Positions 5,890 through 14,449 of a DNA stretch of 14,621 nt are shown piece after piece (positions within the stretch are counted from its first letter, which is position 1; the number at the start of each line of letters is the position of its first letter). The DNA comes from Thiobacillus sp. (GTDB lineage Bacteria; Pseudomonadota; Gammaproteobacteria; Burkholderiales; Thiobacillaceae). The notes under the pieces are model-generated. The model was not told the origin of the DNA. It saw nothing but the letters and a program-made list of their open reading frames with translations, and did not search any database. The stretch lies in the NCBI GenBank assembly GCA_024710445.1, contig JANJUT010000107.1, forward strand, positions 1 to 14,621, in the 5' to 3' direction. Both the position numbers and the translations under genes were made by a program.

Positions 5890-6537
5890 TTATCTGGTTT
5901 TCTTGCCGGCGCGCTCGGCGCGTGCCTTGACGATGAGCTGGTCAAGCACGTCGAACATGCGCGCTTCGCCGGCGGTCATTCCCGGCGTGGTGAGGTAGTT
6001 GCCGTCGATAATGAGGGTCGGCACGCCGTTGATGGCGTAGGTGCTGGCGAGACGGGCGCCCTGCGTGGCCTTGGACTGGGTGGAGAACGAGTTGTAGATC
6101 GCCTCGAATTTCTTGCGGTCGACACCCTGCTTGGCGATCCAGGTGCCCAGAACGGCGGTGTCGTTCAGGTTGATATTTTCCACGTTGTAGGCATCGAATA
6201 CCTTGTGGTGCAGGCGGTCGGTCAGGCCCATCTGCTCAAGCGAGTAGAAAATTTTGGCGGCGGGCATCCAGTCTTCGCGGAACACGGCCGGCACGCGGCG
6301 AACCTGGGCATCCTTGGGCAAGGTTTTCAGCCATGCGCTGAGGCTGGGCTCAAGCTGGAAGCAATGGGGGCAGCGATACCAGAAGAACTCCAGCACCTCG
6401 ATTTTTTTACCCGTGGCAACGGGCTGGGCGTTTTTTACGACGGTGTAGTCATGTCCCACGAACGCTTCATCCGGTGCGGCAAATGCGGACAAGGACAGCA
6501 GGGCTGCGGCAAATGTGGCCAATACTCGAGTGAACAT
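5890..6537 (-). CDS. dsbA: Thiol:disulfide interchange protein DsbA
   Basis: A 215-aa periplasmic oxidase that introduces disulfide bonds into exported proteins. A signal peptide (about 1-21, ending AFA before APDEAF) is followed by the thioredoxin-like domain with the CPHC active site (C56, C59) in FWYRCPHCF, a helical insert (about 65-140), and the cis-proline in NGVPT (P173). The length is normal for DsbA. The chosen start is ATG 6537, overlapping the upstream stop in TGATG with GGAG 8 nt away; a TTG three bases upstream is less likely. It is reoxidised by DsbB in the membrane, not encoded here. It is the third gene of the argS operon. Confidence 0.96.
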   Translation of the reverse strand: MFTRVLATFAAALLSLSAFAAPDEAFVGHDYTVVKNAQPVATGKKIEVLEFFWYRCPHCFQLEPSLSAWLKTLPKDAQVRRVPAVFREDWMPAAKIFYSLEQMGLTDRLHHKVFDAYNVENINLNDTAVLGTWIAKQGVDRKKFEAIYNSFSTQSKATQGARLASTYAINGVPTLIIDGNYLTTPGMTAGEARMFDVLDQLIVKARAERAGKKTR

Positions 6538-7082
6538 CAAGGCGTCTCCTGAGGGGTGGGAACTTCTTTGACCAGCGTGGCCGGGATATTGTTCTGCGTC
6601 AGCAGGCTGCGGGTGCGATTCACGACATCCATTGCGGCCAATGGGCCGACGCGGACACGATGAAACACGCCCTTCTCGCCCAGATCACTCGTCTGAATCA
6701 CGGCTTCGATTCCAAGCAGGGCAAGCTGGGCTTTGAGATTGTCGGCGTCGGCCGGGTTCTGGAAAGCGCCCGCCTGCAAATAATACAGGGGAGTGTTCGG
6801 GGCCGTGCTGGGTGCGGGCGGCATGGCGTGGGTCGAATCGCCCGGCAGCACCTTGTAGAAATCAAAGCTGGGCGCAGCTTCCGGCTCGGCCTGGGGTGCG
6901 GGCCCGACCTTGGTCGCCGGGGACGCAGGTCTGGCCGACGATGACTTGAACGGGTTGTTTCCCGTCGCCCACAGCGCAACGCCCACAGCCAGCACGGCAC
7001 CAAAAATCAGCCCGATCATGACACCGGTGAAAATGGAACTGCCGCCTGAGCGGCCAGACTTGCGTGAAGCGGTTTTTGCCAT
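6537..7082 (-). CDS. SPOR-domain inner-membrane protein, FtsN-like
   Basis: A 181-aa bitopic protein. A short basic cytoplasmic N-terminus (MAKTASRKSGRSGG) leads into one transmembrane helix (about 17-40, IFTGVMIGLIFGAVLAVGVAL), then a Pro/Ala-rich periplasmic linker (45-95) with FDFYKVLPGDS, and a C-terminal SPOR domain (about 97-175, YYLQAGAFQNPADADNLKAQ ... VFHRVRVGPL). SPOR domains bind denuded septal peptidoglycan, and this architecture is that of FtsN, which activates septal synthesis. Betaproteobacterial FtsN-like genes commonly follow argS. The start lies 2 bp after the argS stop and dsbA overlaps its stop. Full identity with FtsN is not proven. Confidence 0.9.
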   Translation of the reverse strand: MAKTASRKSGRSGGSSIFTGVMIGLIFGAVLAVGVALWATGNNPFKSSSARPASPATKVGPAPQAEPEAAPSFDFYKVLPGDSTHAMPPAPSTAPNTPLYYLQAGAFQNPADADNLKAQLALLGIEAVIQTSDLGEKGVFHRVRVGPLAAMDVVNRTRSLLTQNNIPATLVKEVPTPQETP

Positions 7083-7084
7083 GG

Positions 7085-8758
7085 CTACATTTTCTCCGGT
7101 GCGGACACACCAAGCAAGGCCAGGCCGTTAACAATCGTAATGCGGGTGGCATCGGCCAGCGCCAGTCGGGCAAGCCTGGTCGCATTGTCGTCGACCAGGA
7201 ATTTCTCCGCGTTGTACCAGGCGTGGAAATCTCCGGCCAGGGTTTGCAGGAAGTGGACCAGCAGATGGGGCGCGAGTTCGCGCGCAGCGGTGGCCACCGT
7301 TTCCGGGTATTCGGCCAGACGCTGCATCAGTGCGGTTTCGTGCAGGGCACTCAGTGGCGCGAGGTCGGCGTCATTGAGTTCTGCAGGCGCGCCGCCCCAT
7401 TCTTCGAACACGCGGCAGATGCGTGCATGCGCGTATTGCACGTAATACACGGGGTTGTCGTTGTTCCTGGCGAGTGCGAGATCAATGTCGAAGATGTATT
7501 CGGTATCGGCCTTGCGCGACAGCAGGAAGAAGCGCACCGCATCCTTGCTGGTCCAGTCGATGACGTCGCGCAGCGTGACGTAGCTGCCGGCGCGCTTGGA
7601 AATTTTGACTTCTTCACCGCCGCGCATCACGCGTACCATCGTGTGCAGCAGGTAGTCGGGGTAAGCCTGGGCGATGCCCACGCCGGAGGCCTGCAAACCT
7701 GCGCGCACCCGTGCAATCGTGCCGTGGTGGTCGGTGCCCTGGATGTTGATCGCGCGTTCGTAGCCGCGTTCCCACTTGGCGATGTGATAGGCCACGTCCG
7801 GCACGAAGTAGGTGTAGGTGCCGTCGGACTTTTTCATCACGCGGTCTTTGTCGTCACCGTAGTCGGTGGTGCGCAGCCACAGCGCGCCGTCCTGCTCGTA
7901 GGTCTTGCCGGCTTCGACCAGGCGCCTGACCGTAGCCTCGACGCGCCCGCTGGTGTAGAGACTCGACTCCAGGTAATAGTGGTCGAAGCGCACCGCAAAG
8001 GCCTTGAGGTCGAGATCCTGCTCGTGGCGCAGATAGGCCACGCCGAACTGGCGGATCGAATCGATGTCGTCGATGTTGCCCGTCGCGGTGTACTCGCGGT
8101 CGTCCGACTTCACTGTTTTCTTCGCCAGAAAATCCGCCGCGATGTCGGCGATGTAGTCGCCGTTGTAGGCCGATTCCGGCCAAGCGGCGTCACCTGGCTT
8201 CAGGCCTTTGGCGCGCGCCTGCACGCTGTTGGCCAGCGTGGCGATCTGTACCCCGGCATCGTTGTAGTAGAACTCGCGGTACACCTCCCAGCCCTGCGCC
8301 GCATACAGGTTGCAGATCGCATCGCCCAGCGCGGCCTGACGGCCGTGGCCCACGTGCAGCGGGCCGGTCGGGTTGGCCGAGACAAACTCGACCAGTACCT
8401 TGTGCCCGGTGCCCGCGTCGCCGTGTCCGAATGCTGCGCCGGCCGAGCGGATCTGAGGCACCAGGCTGTGCCAGGCGGCGGGCGTGAGATGGAAGTTGAT
8501 GAAGCCCGCGCCGGCGATTTCCGCCTTGGCGATCAACGGTGATTTCGGCAACTCGTTGAGGATCATCTGCGCCAGCTCGCGCGGATTTTTTTTCAGTGGC
8601 CGCGCCAGTTGCATCGCGGCGTTGCTGGAAAAGTCACCGTGCGAGGCGTTCTTCGGGCGTTCGATTTCCAGGCTCACCGGGGCATCGGGCGCCACGGTTT
8701 CGAGGGCGGTACCGATCAGCAGCGCGATCTGGTCTTTAAGCGGATGGGTGTTGGGCAT
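7085..8758 (-). CDS. argS: Arginyl-tRNA synthetase
   Basis: A 557-aa class I aminoacyl-tRNA synthetase that attaches arginine to tRNA-Arg in the cytoplasm. The N-terminal Add1-type tRNA-binding domain (1-110) is followed by the catalytic Rossmann core with the HIGH-type motif [13 protein letters not shown] (HVGH at 135-138), GTDHHG (341-346), and KMSKS-type KISKR (385-389) in [12 protein letters not shown]. The C-terminal DALR anticodon-binding domain starts near 435-450 ([14 protein letters not shown]) and ends at the protein terminus. The length is normal. ATG 8758 has no strong Shine-Dalgarno sequence. It is the first gene of the five-gene minus-strand operon and is divergent from the diguanylate cyclase. 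Confidence 0.97.
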   Translation of the reverse strand: MPNTHPLKDQIALLIGTALETVAPDAPVSLEIERPKNASHGDFSSNAAMQLARPLKKNPRELAQMILNELPKSPLIAKAEIAGAGFINFHLTPAAWHSLVPQIRSAGAAFGHGDAGTGHKVLVEFVSANPTGPLHVGHGRQAALGDAICNLYAAQGWEVYREFYYNDAGVQIATLANSVQARAKGLKPGDAAWPESAYNGDYIADIAADFLAKKTVKSDDREYTATGNIDDIDSIRQFGVAYLRHEQDLDLKAFAVRFDHYYLESSLYTSGRVEATVRRLVEAGKTYEQDGALWLRTTDYGDDKDRVMKKSDGTYTYFVPDVAYHIAKWERGYERAINIQGTDHHGTIARVRAGLQASGVGIAQAYPDYLLHTMVRVMRGGEEVKISKRAGSYVTLRDVIDWTSKDAVRFFLLSRKADTEYIFDIDLALARNNDNPVYYVQYAHARICRVFEEWGGAPAELNDADLAPLSALHETALMQRLAEYPETVATAARELAPHLLVHFLQTLAGDFHAWYNAEKFLVDDNATRLARLALADATRITIVNGLALLGVSAPEKM

Positions 8759-8971
8759 GGTAAAAAAAGGACGGGACGATTTGCATTTCCCTGTGCTGAG
8801 CGCAGTCGATGGGCTCAGTGTTCAGAATGGGTAGCCGCCGATTATAAGCGCCGTACGCGAGGCTTCAAAACCCCGGCCGGGTCACCATCCATGCAAGGAT
8901 CGATGCGAGGCATGGCACCGGCCTTGCGCTATGCTATCGATCTTGGAAAACTTCAACTGCAATCACTGACA

Positions 8972-11008
8972 ATGTCCTTGCCTGGACTGCCCCACTTCCT
9001 GGCTTGGCCGGATTCCAGAAAACGTGCGGCCACGCTGCACCTGATCCGGATCGGTTTTGCTGCGACTGCCGTTTTTTTCGTTGTCATCGTCAGCCTGGCC
9101 ATTTCGCAGATCCTGGCCAGCCAGCGCGCGTTTGAGACCACCACCACGGCCCAGCGTGAGCATTCGAATCTTGCCCGGCACATGATTAATGCCGCGCGCG
9201 AGCGCTCCTTCCTGTTGTTTTCGATTCTCCACGAGGAAAATGACCCATTCAGGCGCGACGAGCAGATTCAGCGACTCCACGAGCTGGGTACGCTGTTCGG
9301 GCAGGCCAGGCAGTCATTGCTGGCGCTCGATCTGGTCGAGGCAGAAAAGATATTGCTGGCACAGCAGGGTCAGCTGGTCGGCGAGGCCAGGGCGCTTCAG
9401 CAGCAGGTGATCGATTTGGCTCTGCGGGGCCGGCGTGAGGACGCCGAGCAGGTCATGCTCAAAGCGTTTTTACCGGTACAGGACCGGTTTGTTGGGAAAC
9501 TGTCGAGCCTGATCGACATTCAATCCGACGAGGTGCTGGCCGCAGCGAAGCAGGCCAAGGCGGAAGAACGGCAGGCGCTGTACATCCTGGTTGGTGGTGG
9601 ATTCGTGTTTCTGGTGCTGAGTTTCTTCATCAGCCGCTTTGTTTTCGGGCGGACCAGGCAGATGGTCGAGTCGCTCGCCGATGTCAGCGACAGCCTGCAG
9701 TCAAGCAACCGTGAACTCGAGTTCCAGAAACGGACGCTGGATCGGCATGCCATTGTCAGCATGGCGGATGTCAACGGCAGGATCGTGTATGTCAACGATA
9801 TGTTCTGCCGGGTCAGCCAGTATTCCCGCGATGAACTGCTGGGCCAGGATCATCACCTGCTGAATTCCGGCCATCATCCGAAGGCGTTTTTCGCTTCGAT
9901 GTGGCGCACCATTTCCTCGGGCCAGGTCTGGCAGGACGAGGTGTGCAACCGCAAGAAAAATGGCGAACTTTACTGGGTGGCTACGACCATCCTGCCGTTC
10001 CTCGACAGCAACGGCAAGCCCGAGCGCTACGTTTCCGTCCGCACCGAAATCACGGCCATCAAGCAGGCTGAAGCCGTGTTGCGGGAGAACAAGGCCCAAC
10101 TCGAGCAGATGGTGGCGGAGCGAACCCGGGACCTGGAGGAAAGCCGGAACATCATGCAAAGCATTACCGGCGCCGCGCAGGACGCCATTGTGATGATTGA
10201 CGATGGTGCCCATACCACTTACTGGAATGAAGCCGCCGAACATCTTTTTGGTTATAGCCGCGACGAGGTGCTGGGCCAGAATCTGCATACGCTGATTGCG
10301 CCGGAGCAGTATCGCGAAGCCCATCAGCAGGCCTTTGGCTATTTCATCCGGGCCGGCCAGGATGAGCGTGTTGGCAAAACCACTGAACTGATAGCCCGCC
10401 GCGCGAACGGCAGCGAACTGTCTGTCGGGATATCGCTTTCAGCTGTCAGGATCGGCGAGCGCTGGCATGGCATTGGCATCATGCGCGACATTTCCGAGCA
10501 TAAGCGCATGGAGGAACTGCTGCGCGTACAGGCCACGACCGACCCGCTCACCGGCATCCACAATCGCCGCAAGCTCAATGAAATGATGGTGCAGGAACAG
10601 GCGCGCTGCACCCGTTATCGGGTGCCGTTTACCCTGATTTTGTTCGACATTGACCATTTCAAGCATATCAACGACACCTACGGCCATCCGGTTGGTGATG
10701 CGGTGTTGCAGGAACTTGCCGGGCTTGTTGGTGCCAATATCCGCCCTGGCGATCTGTTTGCACGCTGGGGCGGGGAGGAGTTCGTGGTGCTTGCCAGCAA
10801 CTGCAGCCTGTCCGGTGTGCGGTTGTTTGCTGAAAAGCTGCGTCACATCATCGATTCGCGGATTTTCCCGGCAGTCGGTCATGTGACCTGCAGTTTCGGC
10901 GTAGCCGAGTTTCAACCAGGCGAGTCGCCCGAGGCCTTTCTTGCCCGGGTGGATGAGGGGCTTTACCGGGCCAAGCAGCAGGGCCGCAATCGCGTCGAAT
11001 ACGCCTGA
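8972..11008 (+). CDS. Membrane sensor diguanylate cyclase (PAS-PAS-GGDEF)
   Basis: A 678-aa sensor enzyme predicted to make cyclic di-GMP. TM1 (about 25-47) and TM2 (about 203-225) enclose a helical periplasmic sensor region of about 155 residues. A short coiled segment (230-258) leads to PAS1 (about 259-365, GRIVYVNDMF) with a PAC-like RTEITAIKQ, a coiled coil (366-395), PAS2 (about 396-508, DAIVMIDDGAHTTYWNEAAE) and a GGDEF domain (about 520-678) with DIDHFK (559-564). The active site is GGEEF (600-604), and R591-x-x-D594 five residues before it is a product-inhibition I-site. No EAL domain follows. ATG 8972 was chosen because upstream ATGs (8891, 8903, 8912) add sequence that lacks coding character; none has a strong ribosome binding site. 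Confidence 0.93.
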   Translation: MSLPGLPHFLAWPDSRKRAATLHLIRIGFAATAVFFVVIVSLAISQILASQRAFETTTTAQREHSNLARHMINAARERSFLLFSILHEENDPFRRDEQIQRLHELGTLFGQARQSLLALDLVEAEKILLAQQGQLVGEARALQQQVIDLALRGRREDAEQVMLKAFLPVQDRFVGKLSSLIDIQSDEVLAAAKQAKAEERQALYILVGGGFVFLVLSFFISRFVFGRTRQMVESLADVSDSLQSSNRELEFQKRTLDRHAIVSMADVNGRIVYVNDMFCRVSQYSRDELLGQDHHLLNSGHHPKAFFASMWRTISSGQVWQDEVCNRKKNGELYWVATTILPFLDSNGKPERYVSVRTEITAIKQAEAVLRENKAQLEQMVAERTRDLEESRNIMQSITGAAQDAIVMIDDGAHTTYWNEAAEHLFGYSRDEVLGQNLHTLIAPEQYREAHQQAFGYFIRAGQDERVGKTTELIARRANGSELSVGISLSAVRIGERWHGIGIMRDISEHKRMEELLRVQATTDPLTGIHNRRKLNEMMVQEQARCTRYRVPFTLILFDIDHFKHINDTYGHPVGDAVLQELAGLVGANIRPGDLFARWGGEEFVVLASNCSLSGVRLFAEKLRHIIDSRIFPAVGHVTCSFGVAEFQPGESPEAFLARVDEGLYRAKQQGRNRVEYA

Positions 11009-11028
11009 GTGCAGGCAGTTTGGGGGGC

Positions 11029-11056
11029 CGGGATTGCCAGGTCCCGTGCGTTTTTT
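11029..11056 (+). terminator. Terminator-like hairpin between convergent genes
   Basis: CGGGA (11029-11033) pairs with TCCCG (11042-11046), followed by TGCG and TTTTTT (11051-11056). It sits just after the diguanylate cyclase stop (11006-11008) and before the priA stop (11058-11060). The short stem and the T-run offset weaken it, but the position is right for a plus-strand terminator. Confidence 0.5.
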
Positions 11057-11057
11057 C

Positions 11058-13217
11058 TCAGAATACCAGCGGATCCACATCGAGCGACCAGCGCGCTACG
11101 CGCGGCTTGATGCTGTCGAGTTGCGGCCGCCAGTCGCGCACGCAGGCTTGCAGGGCCAGTCGATTCGTCGACTGGATCAGCAGTTGCGCACGTTCCAGAT
11201 TGGCGACGCGTGCCATGGGTGCGGGCGTCGCGCCGAACACGCTGACCTCAGGGGTGTCGGGCGCCAATGCGGCGGCGCGATGCAGGAAGGCGAGCGCGGC
11301 GTCCATGGTCCTGGCTTCGGCCCGCAGCAGCACCTGCCGGGTGTAGGGCGGCAGGTCGAGTTGTTTGCGTTCGGCCAGCAGTTCGCGCGCGTAGCCGGGG
11401 TAGTCATGGCGTTGCAGATAACGGAACAGCGCATGGTCGGGGAAGGCGGTCTGGATGACGACGCGGCCAGGTTTGTCGGCGCGGCCGGCACGGCCGGACA
11501 CCTGCATCAACTGGGCGAACAGGCGTTCGGTGGCGCGGAAGTCGGGGCTATAAAGCGCGCCGTCGGTGTCGAGAATCAGCGCCAGCGTCATGTTGGGGAA
11601 GTCGTGACCCTTGGCCAGCATCTGGGTGCCGACCAGGATGTCGACCGCGCCGCCGTGCACCGCTTCCCCCAGTTCTGCCCAGGCGCGCGGACGCATGGTG
11701 TCGCGGTCGATGCGGCGGATGCGTGCGCCGGGTAAAAGCGCAGTGAGTGTTTCTTCCAGCCGCTGGGTGCCCTGGCCGAGGGGTTTGAGGTCGGGGTTGC
11801 CGCAGTTGGGGCATTCGGTCGGGATGCGGGTTTCGAGCCCGCAGTGGTGACACTTGAGGCGGCGCGCATGACGGTGGAATACCAGCCGCGCCGAGCAGCT
11901 CGGGCAGGGCGACACCCAGGCGCAGCTCGGGCAATACAAAGCGGGCGCATAGCCGCGGCGGTTGAGGAAGACCAGGCTTTGCTCGCCGCGCGCCAGTGTC
12001 TCGGTCAGCGCCGTCAGCGCGGGGCGGGTGAGGCCGTTGTCGAGCGGGATGTGTTTGAGGTCGACGAGCTCGATGTCGGGCAGGCGCGCCGCGCTGACGG
12101 CGCGTGTCTTCAGCTCGATCAATTGATAGCGGCCACTCAATGCCTGCGCGTAGCTTTCCAGTGAAGGTGTGGCTGAGCCGAGCGCCACCGGCACATTGGC
12201 CTGTTTGCCGCGCGCGATCGCCACGTCGCGTGCCGAGTAGCGCAGGCTGTCCTGCTGTTTGAATGAGGCGTCGTGCTCTTCGTCGACCACGATCAGGCCC
12301 AGCCGCGGCATGGGCGCAAAGACGGACAGGCGGGTGCCGAGCAGGATGTCGCAGTCAAATGCGGCGAGCCAGTTTTCTGCCCGCGCGACTTCGGCCAGTC
12401 CACTGTGCAGGGACGTGATATGTCGCCCCGGAAAGCGGCGCCGGAAATGCTGCTCAAGCTGCGGCGTCAGGGCGATTTCGGGGATCAGTACCAGCGCCTG
12501 GCGGCCACGTGCGAGCACGTCGTCAATCAGGCGCAGATACAACTCGGTCTTGCCGCTGCCGGTTACGCCATGGATCAGGTGCACGCCAAATTCAGCAAGA
12601 GCGGGCAGCAGGCGCGCGAGCGCCTGCTGTTGTTCGGCTGTGGCGGCGTGGGGTGCGGCTGTTTGGGGCAGCCTGCCGGTTTGCGGCGGCAAGCGTGACC
12701 AGACCGCCCAGCCGGCTTCCACCAGTGCCGTGGCATGGCGGACTTGTTTTCCGGCGCGCAGTTCCTCGCGCGACCGTGCGGCTGCGCGCAAGGCGTCGAG
12801 CAGGGCGCGTTGCGCCTTGGCGCGTGCCGGTGGCTCCGCGACTTGCCCGGCATCCGTCACGACCAGCCAGGGCGTGTCCGCGACAAAAGGCGTGGCATTG
12901 CGCAGGCGCGGCGGCAATGTCGCCAGCAAAATCGCACCCAGCGGATAGTGATAATAGTCTGCGCAAAACCGGGCCAGCCGCAGCAGATCGGCGGGCAGGG
13001 CCGGGCGATCATCCAGCACGCGGATTACGTCCCGCAGCCTGGCGGAGTCGATGCTACTGCCGGCGGCCGGGCCCAACGCGACGCCTGTCTGCCGGGTGCG
13101 CCCAAAGGGCACCTCGACCAGTCTGCCTGGCGCGACCTCGCCCAGTTCATCCGGCAGGCGATAGTCGAATAACCGGTAGAGCGGCGTATCGAGCGCGACC
13201 TGGAGGATGGACGGCAT
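11058..13217 (-). CDS. priA: Primosomal protein N' (replication restart helicase PriA)
   Basis: A 719-aa superfamily 2 3'-5' helicase that recognises stalled forks and restarts the replisome. The N-terminal DNA-binding domain (about 1-105) is followed by Walker A GVTGSGKT (217-224), Walker B DEEH (312-315), and GSATPS (347-352). A zinc-binding insertion has eight cysteines (C429, C432, C438, C441, C456, C459, C469, C472), as required for PriA. The second helicase lobe includes VGTQMLAKGHDFPN and QVSGRAGR, and a C-terminal domain follows. The length fits the family (E. coli about 732). The start ATG 13217 has no clear Shine-Dalgarno. Its upstream region carries DnaA-box-like sites. Confidence 0.97.
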   Translation of the reverse strand: MPSILQVALDTPLYRLFDYRLPDELGEVAPGRLVEVPFGRTRQTGVALGPAAGSSIDSARLRDVIRVLDDRPALPADLLRLARFCADYYHYPLGAILLATLPPRLRNATPFVADTPWLVVTDAGQVAEPPARAKAQRALLDALRAAARSREELRAGKQVRHATALVEAGWAVWSRLPPQTGRLPQTAAPHAATAEQQQALARLLPALAEFGVHLIHGVTGSGKTELYLRLIDDVLARGRQALVLIPEIALTPQLEQHFRRRFPGRHITSLHSGLAEVARAENWLAAFDCDILLGTRLSVFAPMPRLGLIVVDEEHDASFKQQDSLRYSARDVAIARGKQANVPVALGSATPSLESYAQALSGRYQLIELKTRAVSAARLPDIELVDLKHIPLDNGLTRPALTALTETLARGEQSLVFLNRRGYAPALYCPSCAWVSPCPSCSARLVFHRHARRLKCHHCGLETRIPTECPNCGNPDLKPLGQGTQRLEETLTALLPGARIRRIDRDTMRPRAWAELGEAVHGGAVDILVGTQMLAKGHDFPNMTLALILDTDGALYSPDFRATERLFAQLMQVSGRAGRADKPGRVVIQTAFPDHALFRYLQRHDYPGYARELLAERKQLDLPPYTRQVLLRAEARTMDAALAFLHRAAALAPDTPEVSVFGATPAPMARVANLERAQLLIQSTNRLALQACVRDWRPQLDSIKPRVARWSLDVDPLVF

Positions 13218-13290
13218 AAGTTAGCGGTATGTCTTGGCTGAAAGTTGGGGAAAGTTGGCTAAGCAACTGTTGCACAAGGCTTATTCGGTG

Positions 13291-13313
13291 TTGTCCACGG
13301 CGATTGTGGATAA
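13291..13313. promoter_or_regulatory. Pair of DnaA-box-like sites
   Basis: TGTGGATAA at 13305-13313 is the exact reverse complement of the DnaA box TTATCCACA. TTGTCCACG at 13291-13299 differs from it at two positions and faces the other way, so the two sites form an inverted pair 5 bp apart. Binding by DnaA is inferred. Confidence 0.5.
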
Positions 13314-13438
13314 ATATGTGAGTGATTTGTGTTGACAGCCTTCGAATGCCCGCACTTTCGTGGGGGGGGCTTGTGCGCTTAAAAAGCGCGCAAGTCAACA
13401 AACCTATAATATTCAATGGATTATAAATAGTGCCTTGC

Positions 13439-13454
13439 TGTCAATATCTTGACA
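13439..13454. promoter_or_regulatory. Perfect 6-bp inverted repeat, possible operator
   Basis: TGTCAA-TATC-TTGACA is perfectly symmetric with a 4-bp spacer. TTGACA recurs at 13332-13337. It could be a repressor site or a -35 element; no matching -10 at ideal spacing was seen. Confidence 0.3.
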
Positions 13455-13480
13455 CAAAAAAAGTTCCCTTGCGTTAAAAC

Positions 13481-13489
13481 TGTGCATAA
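13481..13489 (-). promoter_or_regulatory. Third DnaA-box-like site
   Basis: TGTGCATAA is the reverse complement of TTATGCACA, which fits the relaxed DnaA box TTATNCACA. It lies about 170 bp from the inverted pair at 13291-13313. Confidence 0.4.
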
Positions 13490-13522
13490 GTTAACGCTAC
13501 TATTCCAGGAAATACGCCAGAA

Positions 13523-13540
13523 CGCGCCCCTGATGGCGCG
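13523..13540 (-). terminator. Hairpin downstream of the Tim44-like gene
   Basis: CGCGCC (13523-13528) pairs with GGCGCG (13535-13540) around 6 nt, 20 bp past the Tim44-like stop on the minus strand. Only TTCT follows, so termination strength is doubtful. Confidence 0.3.
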
Positions 13541-13560
13541 CAACCGCATGTTTTATAAGC

Positions 13561-14391
13561 TTATTGTTGCTGGATTCCGGCGACGACCCAGCCACCCTGG
13601 CCGTTGATCGGCTTGGTCAAGTGCCAGATTTCGTCGAGTGGCTGGGCGGCCTGATCGGCGTCTTCGCGAATCAACCCGGTAAACCGTACGCTGACGATGT
13701 GGCGATTGCCTTCATCGACAGCTTCCAGCACGTCGGCGTTCAGGGCCATGACGTCGGTCGTCTGGGCCGCGTCGCCGCGCTCGGCCAGCTGCATGCTGAC
13801 TTCGGCAAAGACTTCGGGCGAGGTGAACGCGCGCAGGTCATCCAGGTTGCCCGCGTCGAAAGCCGCCTGCAGGCGGATGTAGTTGAGCTTGGCTTCGCGG
13901 GCGAAGGCGTCGGCATCAAACCCGGGCGGGAAGGCGTTCGCAGTGGCGTGGCCACCCATTGCAGACGGTGTCGCATCGAACGCCGCGGCGGGGTTGGCGC
14001 GGTCAGCCGACAGGCCGGCGTATTGCATGGCCGGCGCGGCGGGGGCGTTGCGGCGAGTGAAGGCGCGGAACAGCATGAGTGCGGCCATGGCCAGCAAGGC
14101 CAGCATCAGGAAATTGGCCATCTCTTCGCCCATCCCCAGGTGCGAAAACAGCGCAGCCAGGCCCAGGCCTGCGGCGAGGCCGGCAATCGGGCCCATCCAG
14201 CCGCTTCTTTTCGGTGCGGTCGTCGGTGTCGCGCCTGCCTGCTGGGGCGTGGGCGCGGCATTTTGCTTGGTGGGCGCACTGCGCTGCATGCCGAAGGACT
14301 TGCTGCCCCCCAGGCGCCGGGCTTCGGCGTCATGTGCAACGAAACCGACACTGATGAAAAGGGCAAACAGGCTGATCAAAATGCGCTTCAT
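13561..14391 (-). CDS. Tim44-like domain membrane protein
   Basis: A 276-aa protein of the bacterial Tim44-like family (COG4395 type). An N-terminal signal/TM segment (about 1-22, ILISLFALFISVGFVA) is followed by the family hallmark EARRLGGSKSFGMQR (23-37) and a Pro/Ala/Gln-rich linker. Two hydrophobic segments (about 66-84 and 91-110, ANFLMLALLAMAALMLF) and an Ala-rich linker follow, then the C-terminal Tim44-like domain (about 158-276, FAREAKLNYIRLQAAFDAGNLDDLRAFTSPEVF ... WVVAGIQQQ). The molecular role in bacteria is poorly known; the domain resembles the membrane-docking part of mitochondrial Tim44. AGGA precedes ATG 14391 by 7 nt. It follows hemE by 58 bp on the same strand. Confidence 0.9.
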   Translation of the reverse strand: MKRILISLFALFISVGFVAHDAEARRLGGSKSFGMQRSAPTKQNAAPTPQQAGATPTTAPKRSGWMGPIAGLAAGLGLAALFSHLGMGEEMANFLMLALLAMAALMLFRAFTRRNAPAAPAMQYAGLSADRANPAAAFDATPSAMGGHATANAFPPGFDADAFAREAKLNYIRLQAAFDAGNLDDLRAFTSPEVFAEVSMQLAERGDAAQTTDVMALNADVLEAVDEGNRHIVSVRFTGLIREDADQAAQPLDEIWHLTKPINGQGGWVVAGIQQQ

Positions 14392-14449
14392 GGAATGTCC
14401 TGAAAACTGAATAGGGTGTGCGACGGAAGGTTAAAGGGCTGGCCGACAA

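Larger units (their letters stand above)
13218..13560. other. AT-rich 343-bp intergenic region upstream of priA
   Basis: No convincing gene lies here. It holds the probable priA promoter region, DnaA-box matches, an 11-bp hairpin at 13370-13394 (CTTGTGCGCTT / AAGCGCGCAAG, one G-T mismatch), TATAAT/ATTATA inverted repeats (13405-13410, 13420-13425) and TGTCAA-TATC-TTGACA (13439-13454). No sigma70 promoter with good spacing is obvious on the minus strand. Confidence 0.6.

Noticed and set aside
7064..8542. Long 492-aa plus-strand frame antisense to argS
   Set aside because: It is the mirror frame of a clear argS with HIGH/KMSKS motifs; such long shadow frames are usual in high-GC genes and the translation shows no domain.
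8609..8971. Longer N-terminus for the diguanylate cyclase
   Set aside because: The extra 121 residues run antisense through the argS start and intergenic DNA with no domain or leader character; ATG 8972 sits right before the TM1 segment.
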